From: Buddleja alternifolia
Taxonomy: Eukaryota > Streptophyta > Magnoliopsida > Lamiales > Scrophulariaceae
Reading direction: 5' to 3'
Assembly: GCA_019426215.1 (NCBI GenBank)
Contig: CM033404.1
Coordinates: forward strand, 2,604,001-2,668,000
Length of the DNA stretch: 64,000 bases
In this document: in pieces, positions 44,572 through 57,522 of the stretch
Position numbering within the stretch: the stretch's first letter is position 1
How the letters are laid out: every line of letters starts with the position of its first letter
Notes under the pieces: model-generated
The model's database searches: none
What the model was told of the DNA's origin: nothing
What the model saw: the letters and a program-made list of their open reading frames with translations, nothing else
Position numbers and translations under genes: made by a program

Positions 44572-47500
44572 ATGTGGTCTATTGAAATATATATTATTGG
44601 TTTGATCACAATATTTCTCAGCCGTTGGATTTACAGATGGAGAAATCCTAAGTGCAAAGGCATACTTCCTCCTGGCTCCTCAGGTATCCCTCTTATAGGG
44701 GAGAGTCTTGAGTTGATCATTCCAAACTATTCCTTTGATGTTCAACCTTTCATTAAAAAGAGACTTCAGAGGTAAATTTCTATGATTTAGTTAAAACTAT
44801 TTAGAGTAAATTATCGAAAGTCCACCTCGCTTTAGATCATTTATCGAAAAAAACTCCCCAACATTTGGTAAATTACAAAAATAAATAAAATAAATTGTTA
44901 GATATGATAGACTTAAAGATTGCTGTTATCATTTTTTGGATTCAAATTTTGCTGATATCAATGGAAAAAGGTGTGATAATCTCATTTTGTCCATGGATCA
45001 AATCTGACCGCATATGGCCAGATCTTGCATAATATATGGTTTAACAAGTTTTATGATCTTTGTGCGTGTTTAGTACTTTTGATGGGATTAAGGTTGAAAT
45101 GATTATTTGAATAAGCGTCGACTATCGAAGTAGTTTAAGATATACAAAACTTAGGATAACTCAAAAATTATATTTAGTAAATTCGAATATTTAAGATGAC
45201 CGTCTATGTTTTCTTAAAATATATAGTTCAAATGATTGTTATATTCGAGCCCTCATGTTGTATCATATATTCATTATTTTTAAAAATACGCACCGAGCCG
45301 ATCTTCAACACGATACTTCATGCACTAGTACAGAAAAGGCTTGTTACAACGCACATTTTACAGCGGTTTTTTGAAAACCGCTGAACGGAGAGACTTATTA
45401 CAGCGGTTTATAAGTGAACCGTTATAATAGATATTAATCGGGTATCTATTACAGCGATTTTTTATCGAACCGCTGTAATAGTTCCAAACCTATTATAGCG
45501 GTTCGTTAGAAAACCGCTCTAATAGGCCGATCAAAATAAGAAAAAAAAAAAAAACTTCTTATAGCGGTTCGGTACCGAACTGCTATAACTGGGCTAAACC
45601 TGTTACAGCGGTTCGGTAGCGAACCGCTGTAACAGGGAACCAGTTACAGCGGTTCGGTACCGAACCGCTGTAATAACCGGTTCCCTATTACAGCCGTTCG
45701 CTACCGAACCGCTGTAACAGGTCAAAAAATTTTTAAAAAAATTCCCCCCCAATTTTCCCGCCCAAAATTTTTCGGAGCAAAAAAAAAACTTTTTTTTTGG
45801 TACCGAACCGGTTACATCGGTTCGCTACCGAACCGCTGTAACAGGTCAAAAAATTTTAAAAAAAATTCCCGCCCAAAATATTTCCGCCCAAAATTTTTCG
45901 GAGTAAAAAAAAAAAAACTTTTTTTTTTGGTGCCTTAAATACGCATTTTATTACAAAATACGTATTTTTGTAATAAAACACGTATTTGAGGCCTTAAACG
46001 ATCTCGGATGGCTAAAATCACGAGAGCGTAAGCCTTTTTCTTACGTTTTGTTCGGAATGTCATTTCGCTATGACCGTGCAAATTTCGTATCATTCCAACA
46101 CGGTCAAATTTTTTTTTTTTTTTTAAAGCGCCTATTACAGCGGTTTTCGAAAAAACCAACCGCTGTAATAGTGTAGCCTATTACAGCGGTTTTTTCCTAA
46201 ACCGCTGTAATAGGCTTCTTAAAAAATTTTTTTTTTTTAATAGCGGTTATTTGTATAACCGCTGTAATAGGTATCTATTACAGCGGTTTTTAACCGCTGT
46301 AATTGGCCTGAACCAATTACAGCGGTACCTATTACAGCGGTTAAAAACCGCTGTAATTGGCAAAAAATAACCGCTTTAATAGGTCATTTCTGTAGTAGTG
46401 ATGGATTTTTATCTCTCCAAAAAATAATAGTAAAAATTACTACAAAATACTCATTCCACCAATTTTTCATTTGAAAAAAGTCAAAAGTTTAGGTTAACAA
46501 CTTGTTGGATTAAATTGCCCTTGATTTAGATTATGAATTAATCAATTAATTATTTAATAGGAATCTTATTGTGTTGAACTTTTCAAATGGATAAGTTGCA
46601 CAATATGAATTTTAATTTTTAAGTATTGTGATAATCTTTATATAATTTTTTCGAATTAAACATGTAATAATCTTAAAAATCTTCTTTTTAATTTTTTTAG
46701 AAGATACAGAAAAATTAAAAATTATTGAATTAAAATCATTATAAAAGTTACAAATTTAAATAAAATACTCCTATAAAAATATGTACATATGGTTGGTTCT
46801 TAATTATAAAAATATGATTCTCAAGGGTTATTGAGCCGAAAAATCTATGAACCCTATATGTTAGTGGTTTCTGAATGAAAAATTGGTGAAATAGGACATT
46901 AGATTTAAAAATATTTCATGAGTTAGTTTGGATATAAAAGTTTATTTTAAAAAATTTTAGTAATTTTCCTTAAAAAAGATTATCAAACATTAAATTAGTA
47001 TGGATTATATAGGTCTCTCTATAACCCCTCTTGCAACATAACCTATGTATCCCATTTCTATTTTATGATTGATTATGCAGTTTCTGAATCGTTTCGAAGA
47101 ACATTTTACGCCTTCCCTTTTTGGCTGATGATAAACAAGTTTCTCTCATCTTTCCTTGGCGTAATATGCATATAATTTTTCTTTCCAGATACGGTCCGTT
47201 GTTTCGTACGAACGTAGCGGGGCGGAATGTGGTTGTATCAACTGATCGAGAATTTAACGATTTCCTTTTCCAACAAGAAGAGAAATTGGTTGTCCATTGG
47301 TACTTGGATTCATTTGCAAAGCTGTTTAAACAAGAAGGGAAGTTGAGGCCTGATGGTCTCCTTATTCACAAGTATACGAGGAACTTGAGCCTAAGTCATT
47401 TTGGTGTTGAATGCATCAAGCAAAAGCTGCTTTCTCAATTTGAACAATTGGTGCACAAAACTCTTCAGTCCTGGTCCACCCGAGGTTCTATTGACGTGAA

Positions 47501-50500
47501 ATCTGCTTTCGTAACGGTAAATTTAAACTCTTTCTTTTCTACGTGTTATATCATGACGTATGTCTTATAATCTTATGGTCCACAATCAAATGAGAACTCT
47601 TCGTGAAGAGGGAATGACCCTTCACTTGATATGTATTGTTGGGTGGGGTGGGGGGTTAGGGGTGTATATAAACTCGTTGAACTTAAATTGCTCGATCCAC
47701 TCAAATATAGTGAGTTTAATTTTGTTTAAATTTTTCATCGTATATTTATGCTTTTTAAACCCGCGCATTTAAATTGATTGAAGGATTGAATAAAGTTATA
47801 AACTTCACGTTATTCAGAACCTGCCCATTATATTATGCATGCAAAATATAATATATGGAACCTAACTATAATATATAGACACACGTATGTATATATATAA
47901 TGTCTTGTGTATTTGTTTTCTTTCATCAAAATTTATATCGTAGGAATACTCTAAGCTTAATTTCCAATTTACACAAGAATATATACATATTGTTTTGTAA
48001 CATGTAATCACGCTCTCTCCCACCCAACTATTCGAGTTTCTCTTTTTATCACTAACTATTTAAATGCAATAAAATGCAATTTATTATATCTAAGTTGTCA
48101 CTATATGTATATATTCAAGTTAAAACTAGCCAATTATATCTAAGTTGTCACTATATATATGTATATATTCAAGTTAAAACTAGCCATTTCCAAGTTGAGT
48201 CTTATGAAAAATTGTCATGTCTTTTCATCAAAAATCCGTATAAATCCAACCACATATATACCCATAGTTTTAACAAATTTTAAACTATCGTAATTTTTCA
48301 TCCTCTTCTAAGATAGACATGACTTAAATTGAGTGAACCAAATATATAACCATACATATTTGATTTCAACGTTCTTAATTATTATATATAATGTCGCGAT
48401 TTAAATAAATAAAACACCCTTGTTAAAACATACTTTTCTTTTGTATTCTTGAGCAGATGTATGGTGAATTTGGTGCAAATCTGCTCTACAGTTATGACTC
48501 TGAAAGCTCAAAAGCATTAACAGATAAGTTTATCAATGTCTCTAAAGCTGCAATGTCCTTTCCCTTGAACATTCCTGGTACTACATATCATAAATGTCTC
48601 AAGGTAAACTATATATATATAACTCAAATAAATTCAAATATTTTGTACTATTATTCAAAAACATTACTTCTGATTTAAATCATTCTCCGAACTCGTCTCA
48701 GGATAAGGAGAAAGTGTTGAAACTTATCAACGATGTCGTAAAGCGCAGGCTCTCTTCGCAGCAAGACGATATTCAAGATGACATGCTAAGTCAAATGATC
48801 AAAGACATGAAAAGTGTGGATTTCCTCACAGAAGAATTCATAACTCAGCTCTTATTTGGTCTCTCATTTGCCACATTTGAGACAATCCCATCAGTTTTGG
48901 TATTTGCATTGAAATTTATATCAGAAAATCCCGATGTTCTACGCGAATTAATCGTTAGTAATCTTAATTCCAACTTGTGCATAATGTTTTTTTGGCTTAT
49001 TTCTGGTATTTTTTGTTATGTAACTTGTGAATTTTTCATCAGGCCGAGCATGAAGAAATCCTCAAGCAAAGGGAGATTATGGATTCCTCAGTCACTTGGG
49101 AAGAGTATAAGTCCATGAAATTTACTCTTCAAGTCAGTTTTGTTATATACTATTTACACCCTAAATTTATTTTAGGGAAAATTACATGCACCCCCCCTCA
49201 CATATTGATAATTACTATGACACCTCACATCAGATGCTGCTGACAACTCAAAAAATAGATGGTGAAATTCTAGTTTATTTTTTACTGGCGGGTGGTGAGA
49301 TTGCAATATGCGTTTACTGAAAGAGGAAGTTATTGTAATTTGTCAAAATCTCAAGAAATTTCCGTAATTAGAATTTCACACATGGGTGTGTTTGTAATTT
49401 ACCCTTTAGTTTATTAGTCGGCTTTCACAAGCTAACTTGTTAACCAACAACTTCATACAGGTTATTAATGAAACTCTAAGACTAGGAAATACTATTCCTG
49501 GATTTTTACGAAAAGCCGTAAAGGATATACACGTAAATGGTATGGTTATATTTGACTTTGGATTACTTCCAATCAATAGAAAATCAGCACAATATGGGTC
49601 CCGCTGCTAACGTGACATGATCGGTATGCACGATTTGTTTTACAGGTTATACAATTCCGGAAGGCTGGGGAATTATGGTTTGTCATTCAACTATGCATTT
49701 AGACCCTAACACATATGAAGATCCTCTAAAATTTAATCCTTGGCGTTGGAAGGTACTTCAATTCTTATCAAACATAAACGTAAAATCAAGAGATTTAACG
49801 CGGTTTTTAGGCATTTAAATTGTTTAACTTGAATACCTTGTTCATATGGAAATAGGATGTTACACCAGAAGTTATGTACAAAAACTTGAAACCTTTTGGT
49901 GGAGGCATAAAGCAATGTGCAGGTGCAGATTATGCAAGGGCATCAATGAGCATTGTTCTCCATGTTTTGGTCACCAAATACAGGTATATAACCTATTTCT
50001 GCTTTCCTTATCCTCTGTTTGTTTGTGTTTATGAGTACATATTTTAAAAAATTCGGAGAATTTGTATCATAGATATTCGTGTGAAAATTATATGATGTAC
50101 ATTGTGTTTGTTGATGTTTTTAAAAAACGGTTGGAAATAGAATAAAATATGTCAAATTAGAAATGATTGTTTGCCGTATGATGAATAAAATGATTGAGTT
50201 AGTTATTTAGGTAATGATTATGTGCAATTATTGCGCATGATTGAAAAAATAGCAAATTAAGAAAGAATATGTGAGTAGGTAATTAATGATGAGAGTTGAT
50301 GTGAAGTGGTGAATGTATTGATTGAAAGAAATATTCAGAAATGAGAAAATGAAGTTGAAAAAGACATGTTTTTGGTTGAAAATGGTGTGATCGGGAAAAT
50401 AGACATTGATTTTTGAAAACGTAAACAAACAAGCCTTTAGTATTCTACCATCACATGGTATTTTTGCCCGGATCAAATCTGACCATACTTAATTGATCAC

Positions 50501-50855
50501 TTGACATGATAATTATCTAGAGACTTTTCACTCTCAACTGGTCCTTGCATTCCTAAGCGGACTCGAAACTTGAAGTTCTGAAATAGTCACAATCATTCAT
50601 GTGGTGAAACTCACATAAAATTCATCACATGTAAATGATTTTGACTATGATTGTACTAGCCTACTAGAACTTTGAGTTTCGAGATTTCCTAGAAATAGCT
50701 CATATATAACAAATATAATTCACTTATACGTAATTATCTGAAACACGTTTCTATAAAACAGGTGGACCGTACTTAAAGGAGGGGACATAATCCAGAATCC
50801 TATCCTGCACTTCAAGAATGGGCTTCATATCAATCTATCGGAAAGGCCAAATTAA
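44572..50855 (+). CDS. CYP87: CYP87-family cytochrome P450, copy 2
   Basis: Tandem paralogue of copy 1 with the same nine-exon plan: 44572-44771, 47189-47516, 48457-48603, 48702-48953, 49043-49132, 49461-49539, 49646-49752, 49856-49983 and 50762-50855, giving 474 residues. It keeps all P450 hallmarks: the N-terminal anchor MWSIEIYIIGLITIFLSRW, PPGSSGIPLIGES, I-helix LLFGLSFATFETIPS with Glu285-Thr286, ETLRLGN with the ExxR pair Glu343/Arg346, FNPWRWK, and haem loop FGGGIKQCAG with Cys422. It is therefore the best candidate for a working enzyme at this locus. CYP87 enzymes elsewhere act on sterols or triterpenes; the substrate here cannot be read from sequence. Intron 1 holds a CACTA element, intron 2 a 50-bp tandem duplication, and introns 5 and 8 MITEs. 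All splice sites are GT-AG and no stop interrupts the frame. Confidence 0.95.
45323..46400. mobile_element. Non-autonomous CACTA element in P450 intron 1
   Basis: It starts CACTAGTACAGAAAAGG and ends TTTCTGTAGTAGTG, flanked by the 3-bp duplication ATG (45320-45322 and 46401-46403). The interior has more than a dozen TTACAGCGGTT / AACCGCTGTAA motifs, arranged so that neighbours face each other and form hairpins. Length is 1078 bp. No transposase is present, so it must rely on enzyme from elsewhere. Confidence 0.88.
48076..48185 (+). repeat. Tandem 50-bp duplication in P450 intron 2
   Basis: Two copies of ATCTAAGTTGTCACTATAT, followed by TATTCAAGTTAAAACTAGCC, lie one after the other. They differ by a short TA expansion. 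Confidence 0.75.
49175..49420. repeat. Degenerate MITE in P450 intron 5
   Basis: GGGAAAATTACATGCACCCC at the left and GGGTGTGTTTGTAATTTACCC at the right form imperfect inverted ends. It belongs to the family of 9481-9739 and 51784-52035. Confidence 0.55.
50013..50438. repeat. MITE in P450 intron 8
   Basis: CTGTTTGTTTGTGTTTATGA at the left is matched by the inverted right end (reverse complement GGCTTGTTTGTTTACGTTTTC). It is similar in type to 248-1061. This intron is unusually long because of it; the same intron in copy 1 lacks it. Confidence 0.65.
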
Positions 50856-51449
50856 GATAAGGGATCCAAGATGAAATCTTTGCAGAAAACTTGTCAAAGA
50901 TGCTAATATTATCTATCATTTAGGCGTATACATGTATATGCATATATACATCATAATGTATATATGCATCATAATTTGACCAAAAAAAAAATATATATAC
51001 ATCATAATGTATTTCTTTAATAATGTGACTTTTCCATATAAATTGGACTTGGATTTGAATTAAGATTTGACCAATGTATCATTTGTAGTTAATATCTGCT
51101 TATGCAACTTGTCGAAGCTTTCGTCAATATATGATGTTTTTCTTCTTTTTCTCAATGCAAAAGAGGGATACCTTAAGCTAGCTTAATCCGACAAACTCGA
51201 GGTGGTTAAACCCGTTTCTATTGTAAATTTGGCTCTTTATTTTGGCCCGATAACTTGAATTGAGTTGTCATATTAAGGCCTTTCAAAATATATTGGTCCC
51301 AAGAAAAAGAACACATTCAAGGTCCAAAAAGAATAGCGTTCTCGAAAGGCTAATACGATGACAGACATAAACTAGCTCATGAGGAGAATTGCTGCTGCAC
51401 AATAAGCACATAGGCAGACAAACTAAGCGATTTGATACTTGATTAGAGA
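50856..51449. other. 3' flank of P450 copy 2
   Basis: The first part (to about 51080) is homologous to 59914-60090, the 3' flank of copy 3. No gene is seen. Confidence 0.4.
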
Positions 51450-51745
51450 TCGACCTTCAAAAGCTCGTTTCAGCTCGGTTTGTTAATGTATCAAACCAAG
51501 TTTGAATAATTTTTTGTGTTAGAAAAGTTTTGAAACTCGGTTTGATAGTAAAAAATGATAAAAATATGTGCGAAAAAATCAAGGTTTTCGAGTTCTATTC
51601 ATGTTCGGCTAAATTAAAGCTCGTTTGGGCTCGATTTGATTAAAATCAAACCAAGCTGATATACAAATTTTGAAACTCGATAATAATTCAAACAAATTTG
51701 AAAAGCATCTCATTCAGTTTGACTCGCCTCATTTACAGCCCTATC
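51450..51745 (+). repeat. AGCTCG-type MITE, second copy
   Basis: Same family and orientation as 2455-2785: AAGCTCGTTT twice, ATCAAACCAAG twice and the closing CTCATTTACAGCCCT. Confidence 0.6.
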
Positions 51746-51783
51746 GCACAATTTCAAGAGCACTTTATTCTCTTATTTACAAG

Positions 51784-52035
51784 GGAAAATTACACTGCCT
51801 CTTCACTTATTGTATAATTACCCAAAAAAAAACCTCATTTATTGGAGATTATCAACACAGTCTATTTGTAAAGTTTATAGAGGTAAAATTGTAAAAAAAA
51901 ATTAAAACACAGGAGGTGTAATTGTAAGAAATCCTTAACATTAGGGTGTGTATTCGTAATTTTCAATAAGTAGGAGATGTTTTAATAATTACTCAACAAA
52001 TGAGGGGTCTGTGCGTAATTTTTCCTATTTACAAT
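51784..52035. repeat. MITE of the AATTACATGCACACCCC family
   Basis: GGGAAAATTACACTGCC at the left and the inverted GGGTCTGTGCGTAATTTTTCC at the right. Related to 9481-9739. Confidence 0.6.
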
Positions 52036-52914
52036 CATTGATATTCTCTCTCAAAACACAATATTGTTCGAGCATCAGGTGCTAACATGTATTTTGCAAA
52101 ATCTCCCCTCAAGTTTGTATATATTCGTTGAGATGCAGAATATTGGACCTCATCACCTAATAATTGTAAATTTCTTGAAGATCTTCTTCATTCTTTGACC
52201 GCATCTTCTTTTCCTTTGCCCCACTTCCTCAAAGTATTCGCCAAATTATGATTTTTTTTTAAAGATTATTATTTATTTATTTTAATTCTAGACGAAAGGT
52301 ATACCCTGAGTTGACAAATTCGGGCCGATAATTTTTAAATCATTGGCCACACAAATTGAGATAAGTGATGCTACTATTTTAGAATAATGTCCTCTCGAAC
52401 TAAATTGATTCACAAAAAATGCTAGAGGGCACGCTATTCAAGCCCAAACATAGAAATTATATGACAGCCCGAAACAAGTAAATCAGAATAAAAAGGAATT
52501 TTATGGACTAAATAAAAAGGCCCAAGAAGACGATGAGAAATCGAGAATTCCCATTAAGATATAATGGCCCATGTCCTTAAATGGATAATTCTCACGATAA
52601 TGAATACTATATAATTCGACATTTTTGCATGATCCCATGATAAAGCTATTAGCTACTGTGAATCCTCTGTGATTACTAACTTTGAATCTTACAATCGCAT
52701 CAAAGGCCTTTTGCGTACGGATAGGCTTAATTTACCATACTTTAAAGTTCATTGATGTAAAGGGAGTAGTACTCCTTCTTTTGAGCTTTCTTTATGACTT
52801 TGAACTCCTATGTATATTTTGTTTGTTTTGTTTTTTTATCTATAGCAGGTTCGGGGTAAACCACACCCCGGCCTTTTTATAAAAAAAAAAAAAAGCTATT
52901 AGCTACTGTGTTGC
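52036..52914. other. Intergenic, nothing recognised
   Basis: AT-rich DNA with a poly-A tract near 52880. The part around 52740-52875 (GGGAGTAGTACTCCTTCTTTT) recalls the LINE 3' tail at 16505-16640 and may be a second LINE fragment. No gene is seen. Confidence 0.35.
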
Positions 52915-53245
52915 AAAAAAATCGAATCGAGTCGAATAAGTTGTTCACATTTGTTTAAATTATTATCGAGTTTCACAATTTGTGTTTGAGTTTAGTTTAA
53001 TTGTTAATTGAGCCAAACTTGAACGAACTTTAGTTAAGCCGAATACTAATCGAACCTGAGTAACTTGATTTTTTTGCACATATTTTCTAATTTTGTACTA
53101 ATCTAGTCGAGGTCGAGCCAAACTTCAAACTTATCAAATACACAAAAGGTTGTTTAAGTTTGGTATAATATGTTAATTAACCGAGCTCACATGAATTTCT
53201 ATCGAATAATCTCGAGTCGAGTATCAAATAGTTTGATTCGTTTTT
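52915..53245 (-). repeat. AGCTCG-type MITE, third copy, inverted
   Basis: Read in reverse it resembles 2455-2785 and 51450-51745 (TTATCGAGTTTCACAATTTG, CGAGTCGAATAAGTTGTTC). Confidence 0.5.
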
Positions 53246-54545
53246 TAGCTAGCTATTTGTCCATTTTTTGGAAAATGGCTGTAATGGATACTTTCATAAG
53301 AACTGAATATTTTGGGCTATAAAGAGAATATTTGAGCATTATTTAAAGGAGAATTATTCCGTTGATTTCCACAAATTATTTATGGTCTAACTTTCAACAT
53401 AATTCTTGATATCATTTTTTGATTATAAATTTTTGTATTGATTATTATTCAAAAATAGTAGCATCATAAGTACGTGAACTCTTGTCCAGAACACCGAATG
53501 TAAAACATGTTCATTAATTATTTTCTGAAATTGAAATAGCATGGAAACATTGAGAAACGGATTATTGCCTTACCAAAATCGGGAGAATTTCACGCCAAAT
53601 TTGGTTGAAAATCTACTGCATTCATTTCATAGTACATCTCTTCTCCTAACTCCTAAGAACAGTAGAGATGGCCTACTATTGACATTATATGTACGAAAGA
53701 AATAAATTATTATCTAACTTTGATTGTATTTTAATAAAAATAAAGTAATCAATTCACAATGTAAGCAAATAATTATAGGAATTTATACTTTAGTACAGAG
53801 TAGATAGATATACTTTAGTAAGAGAAAAACACATCAATTTTTTTATTTTTTTTAAATGTAATTACACATTCAGTTTCAGAACCGCGGAAGATAAAATTAG
53901 TGATGCTTTTGATATTGGGATGCATTTTCTAAATAAAGTAAAATTTATGAATTTACATCTCAACTTTGACAAAAAGAAGGAATTTATAATTTTCTCACCT
54001 CTCTTTTTTGTTTGGTGTGGCTAAAATTTTGATAAAATACATTTGCACTAATTGAACTCCATTAATTTAGAATGAAGAACTTGTCTATCATTATATTAAA
54101 TCTCTGCATAATATCAAGGAAATGTCACCACTATATAGGGTCATAAATAAAAATTGAGAAGGGTTTTTTCCGTCTATTTTGGAAGAAGAACAATTCCCGT
54201 AAGAAAAAAAGGAAGAAGATATTTGATAAGGGTGATAGATGTAATTTTTCTTTCATAAATATAATCTCACTTCACCGGGATGAATTTGTTCTACCCCTTC
54301 TATGAGATTTATTAATACCAAAATAATATATAGTATACCAAAATAATATATAGTATACCGAGCCTTTGTTTTATCATGTGCTTTCATCATGATTACCGAA
54401 CATTGGGTTATATATAATAAATAATCATATCACTTATAATCAAAGCCACGTGCCCTTAATGGTATAAATTATCAAACATTATAACAAGTACAATTTTCTG
54501 TAGTCGAAATTTGGAAAGTCTTAAGTATTAAATCACTTTCTTAGC

Positions 54546-54577
<32 letters not shown>

Positions 54578-55099
54578 TGGATCAAATACATCCCAATTCA
54601 TTGTAAGATATAAGACTCAATCTACACCCTTGATACCATTTGATCACAAGGTCCATATTTAAAGCCATTATTTCGGATTTTATATTTAATTTAATGATGA
54701 TGGGGGCATTTTGGTCAATAGGTCTAACAAACTTATGCATATAACATGTAAGATCAAATTAAATCTCACTATATCCGCCCATAACAGATCCCCCTCCCCC
54801 CCCCCAATTAATTCTCTTCTTCCCAATTAAAGAATGTAAATTTTTTACACAAAGAATGCAAATAACATAAAATTGATACACAAAAGTTAAAGATTGAATT
54901 TTATTCGATCCGCCATTAATGCTTATGCATTATCACCAAATGTGTCATGCACAGTGCATACAATCTTGTTATTTGTATTTATAAAAAATTATCATAAATG
55001 AATGAATTCAGAAATTACAGAGCACAAACAGTGTAAGCAATTTTCAAATCTGATGAGAAATAATTCTTACAATACTCTGTTTCTCACATTCAACGGCTG
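53246..55099. other. Upstream-type DNA of the P450 unit, no gene
   Basis: Positions about 53330-54150 align with 60390-61010 (shared TTTCACGCCAAATTTGGTTG, AAACATGTTCATTA and ATGCATTTTCTAAT), so they are the distal flank of P450 unit 3. A TA microsatellite lies at about 54545-54572 and a C-rich tract at 54789-54805. No coding sequence is seen. Confidence 0.5.
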
Positions 55100-55119
55100 C
55101 TTCGGATCTTTGTACTTCA

Positions 55120-56045
55120 TATTAAATATTTTTAATATGTTATAAACACATACTGTATAATGAGTTATAATATACTATATAATGTATTATAACATACTGT
55201 ATAATGGATTATAAGATACTGTATAATTGAATATTTTTAATATGTTATAAATACATACTGTATAATGAATTATAATATACTGTATAATGTGTTATAACAT
55301 ACTATATAATGGCTTATAAGATACTGTATAATTGAATATTTTTAATATGTTATAAACACATAATGTATAATGAGTTATAATATACTGTATAATATGTTAT
55401 AACATACTGTATAATGTGTTATAAGACAAGCCAATCTTGAGTTTTCATGTGCCCACGTAAATCCCAATATTACGAACAAGCCAACCTTAACATTTCTCTG
55501 CAACTTTTGATATCCCCTCTTTTAATAGCATATTCCTGCTCAAAACTCACTACTCAAATTGTCCAGATACACAATTTTTCCTCCAAAGCTTTTGATAGTT
55601 AGTGAATAATGAAGCACGCACGCAACACGTGACCTATGTCATTAAAATTTGGATAGAAATTTCAATTGAGATTGAATATGAGACTTTTGAAGGTTACGCT
55701 TAGATTCCCCTTGCAAATGAGTCCGAAACTGAAACAGGGCAAATTCATTAGACGAAAAGTATGATTTTCTCTATTATAATGCAATGAGGAGCTCCTAAGA
55801 TTACATCTTATTTAATTTGACATTCAACGCGACAAGAAGATTTATAATTAAGATAATTAGTTGTTTCAAACCATTATACAGTATTTTATAAACCACTATA
55901 CAGTATAGTATAACACATTATACAGTATCTTATAACCAATTATACAGTATGTGTTTATACATCATAAAATTACAATATAATAAACCATTATACAGATATA
56001 TTCTAAGACATTATACAGTAACGTGTAAGGCAATATATAGTGTTT
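55120..56045. repeat. Inverted arrays of about 20-bp ATACTGTATAATG repeats
   Basis: On the left (55120-55430) units such as TTATAACATACTGTATAATG are repeated about fourteen times and grouped in three higher-order units of about 110 bp. On the right (55880-56040) the reverse complement CATTATACAGTATNTTATAA recurs about eight times. About 440 bases of unrelated DNA lie between. This looks like the subterminal arrays of a transposon end pair. Confidence 0.7.
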
Positions 56046-56226
56046 TTCTGTTAACAGTTGCTTTTGAATTTCGCAACATCTCTTTGTTATCATAAACCAG
56101 ATACCCCTACCCCTGTTATAATTTATATATATAACATATCTCTATATATATATATACACATACACACACGGCTATTTGGATAGATTTCACCATCTCCAGA
56201 CCTTCACAATCCTCCATACATCTTCA

Positions 56227-56349
56227 ATGTCTATATCAATGAAGAAGCAAAAATCAAACCCTGAACCGATTATCAACCGCTTCGAACTTCTCTCTGAAGA
56301 GATAGTTTTCATAATCCTTGATTTCCTCAATGACAATCCATTTGATTAA
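56227..56349 (+). pseudogene. F-box/LRR gene fragment
   Basis: A short reading frame of 40 residues begins MSISMKKQKSNPEPIINRFE and continues LLSEEIVFIILDFLNDNPFD before TAA. LLSEEIVFIILDFL is the typical start of an F-box, and the arrangement resembles plant F-box/LRR-repeat protein 3. After the stop no more F-box or LRR sequence follows. It is a 5' gene fragment, perhaps captured by the neighbouring transposon-like arrays. Confidence 0.6.
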
Positions 56350-56654
56350 AAATCATTATCCAAGCTGATTTCGCAGAAGAAGGGGATGTCGATGAGACCT
56401 AATTTAGATTTGAACATTCATGATTTACAGTTGATTAATTATACGTGGGTTTAAATATGAGAGATTTTAGGAAGATTTGTTGAGTTAATTTAGGATGTGC
56501 TTGTTGTATAATTGTGTGTATTTTACTATTATACCCCTAAGCCAATTACAATTGGGGTTCCCGCCTGTTTCTAATGTTTAATTTGGACTGTTTGATTTAA
56601 TTACTAATTCTCATTTGTTTAAGTTGACAAATTCATAGCTTTTAACTAAAGAGT

Positions 56655-57006
56655 AGGGATGTAAGTTGAGCCGAGCCGGCTCGCAAGCCTGGCGAGCCGG
56701 CTCAACTCGAGCTCTACTTGAGCTCGAGTTTCACGAGCTCGAGCCTAAATGTATCTGCGGGCTTTTTTCATAATTTTATATATATATTTTTATATATTAA
56801 ATATTAATTATATATATTAAATATTAATTATATATTATAATTACCAGGCTCGCGAGCCCAATTCAAGCTTGAGCTCGCGAGCTCGGGCTCGGCTCGAGCT
56901 CGCGAGCCGAGCTCGCGAGCTCGAGCCGAGCTCGTTTTTTAACAAACGAGCTCGAGCCTGGCAAATTTGCCAGGCTCGGCTTGAGCTCGGCTCGTTTACA
57001 TCCCTA
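56655..57006. mobile_element. hAT-type MITE with 8-bp target duplication
   Basis: The ends are TAGGGATGTAAGTTGAGCCG and, inverted, CGGCTCGTTTACATCCCTA. The duplication CTAAAGAG flanks it at 56647-56654 and 57007-57014. The interior is dense in GAGCTCGCGAGC palindromes. It is a relative of 17866-18295 and lies inside the copy 3 upstream region. Confidence 0.85.
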
Positions 57007-57522
57007 CTAAAGAGGAGCTTCTTCCCGGCGTGGGCGGATACATTTACACTTATAATTATTATATAATGTACGAAAAAAGCATACAACAAATTAATTATTT
57101 TTTTAAAATGATCAATTTATTTTATGTGTGTAGCAAATATATAAGTAAAAAGTTTTAGAAAAGGAGTTCTAAGAGTTTGTATATTTCTACACTTTTACCT
57201 CGGGTGATAGTAATAGAATTATATCTCTATTTCAACTGCCATAGTACACTTTAGGAAAATAATTGCTACTGTAGAAAATAAGACATATATTAAAGTGAAA
57301 TATCATTAAGAAGTATTATGAAAGCTACAACAGACTTTGGACTTGGGAAATAGGGAATAAAAAGTACAAAAAATTATAGCATAAAGTACCATCACGAAAA
57401 AATATTTTTCGAGCATTATTTTTTCCCATTAATATCTACCAAACCTAATCTAATTGCATCCAACTTGCAATAAATTATAGAATATTAATCAACTATGGCT
57501 CATGTAAGCAACAAAGGAACAT

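Noticed and set aside
55120..56045. CRISPR-like spaced repeats
   Set aside because: The units are A/T-rich, diverged, lack regular spacers and lie in a plant genome; transposon subterminal arrays fit better.
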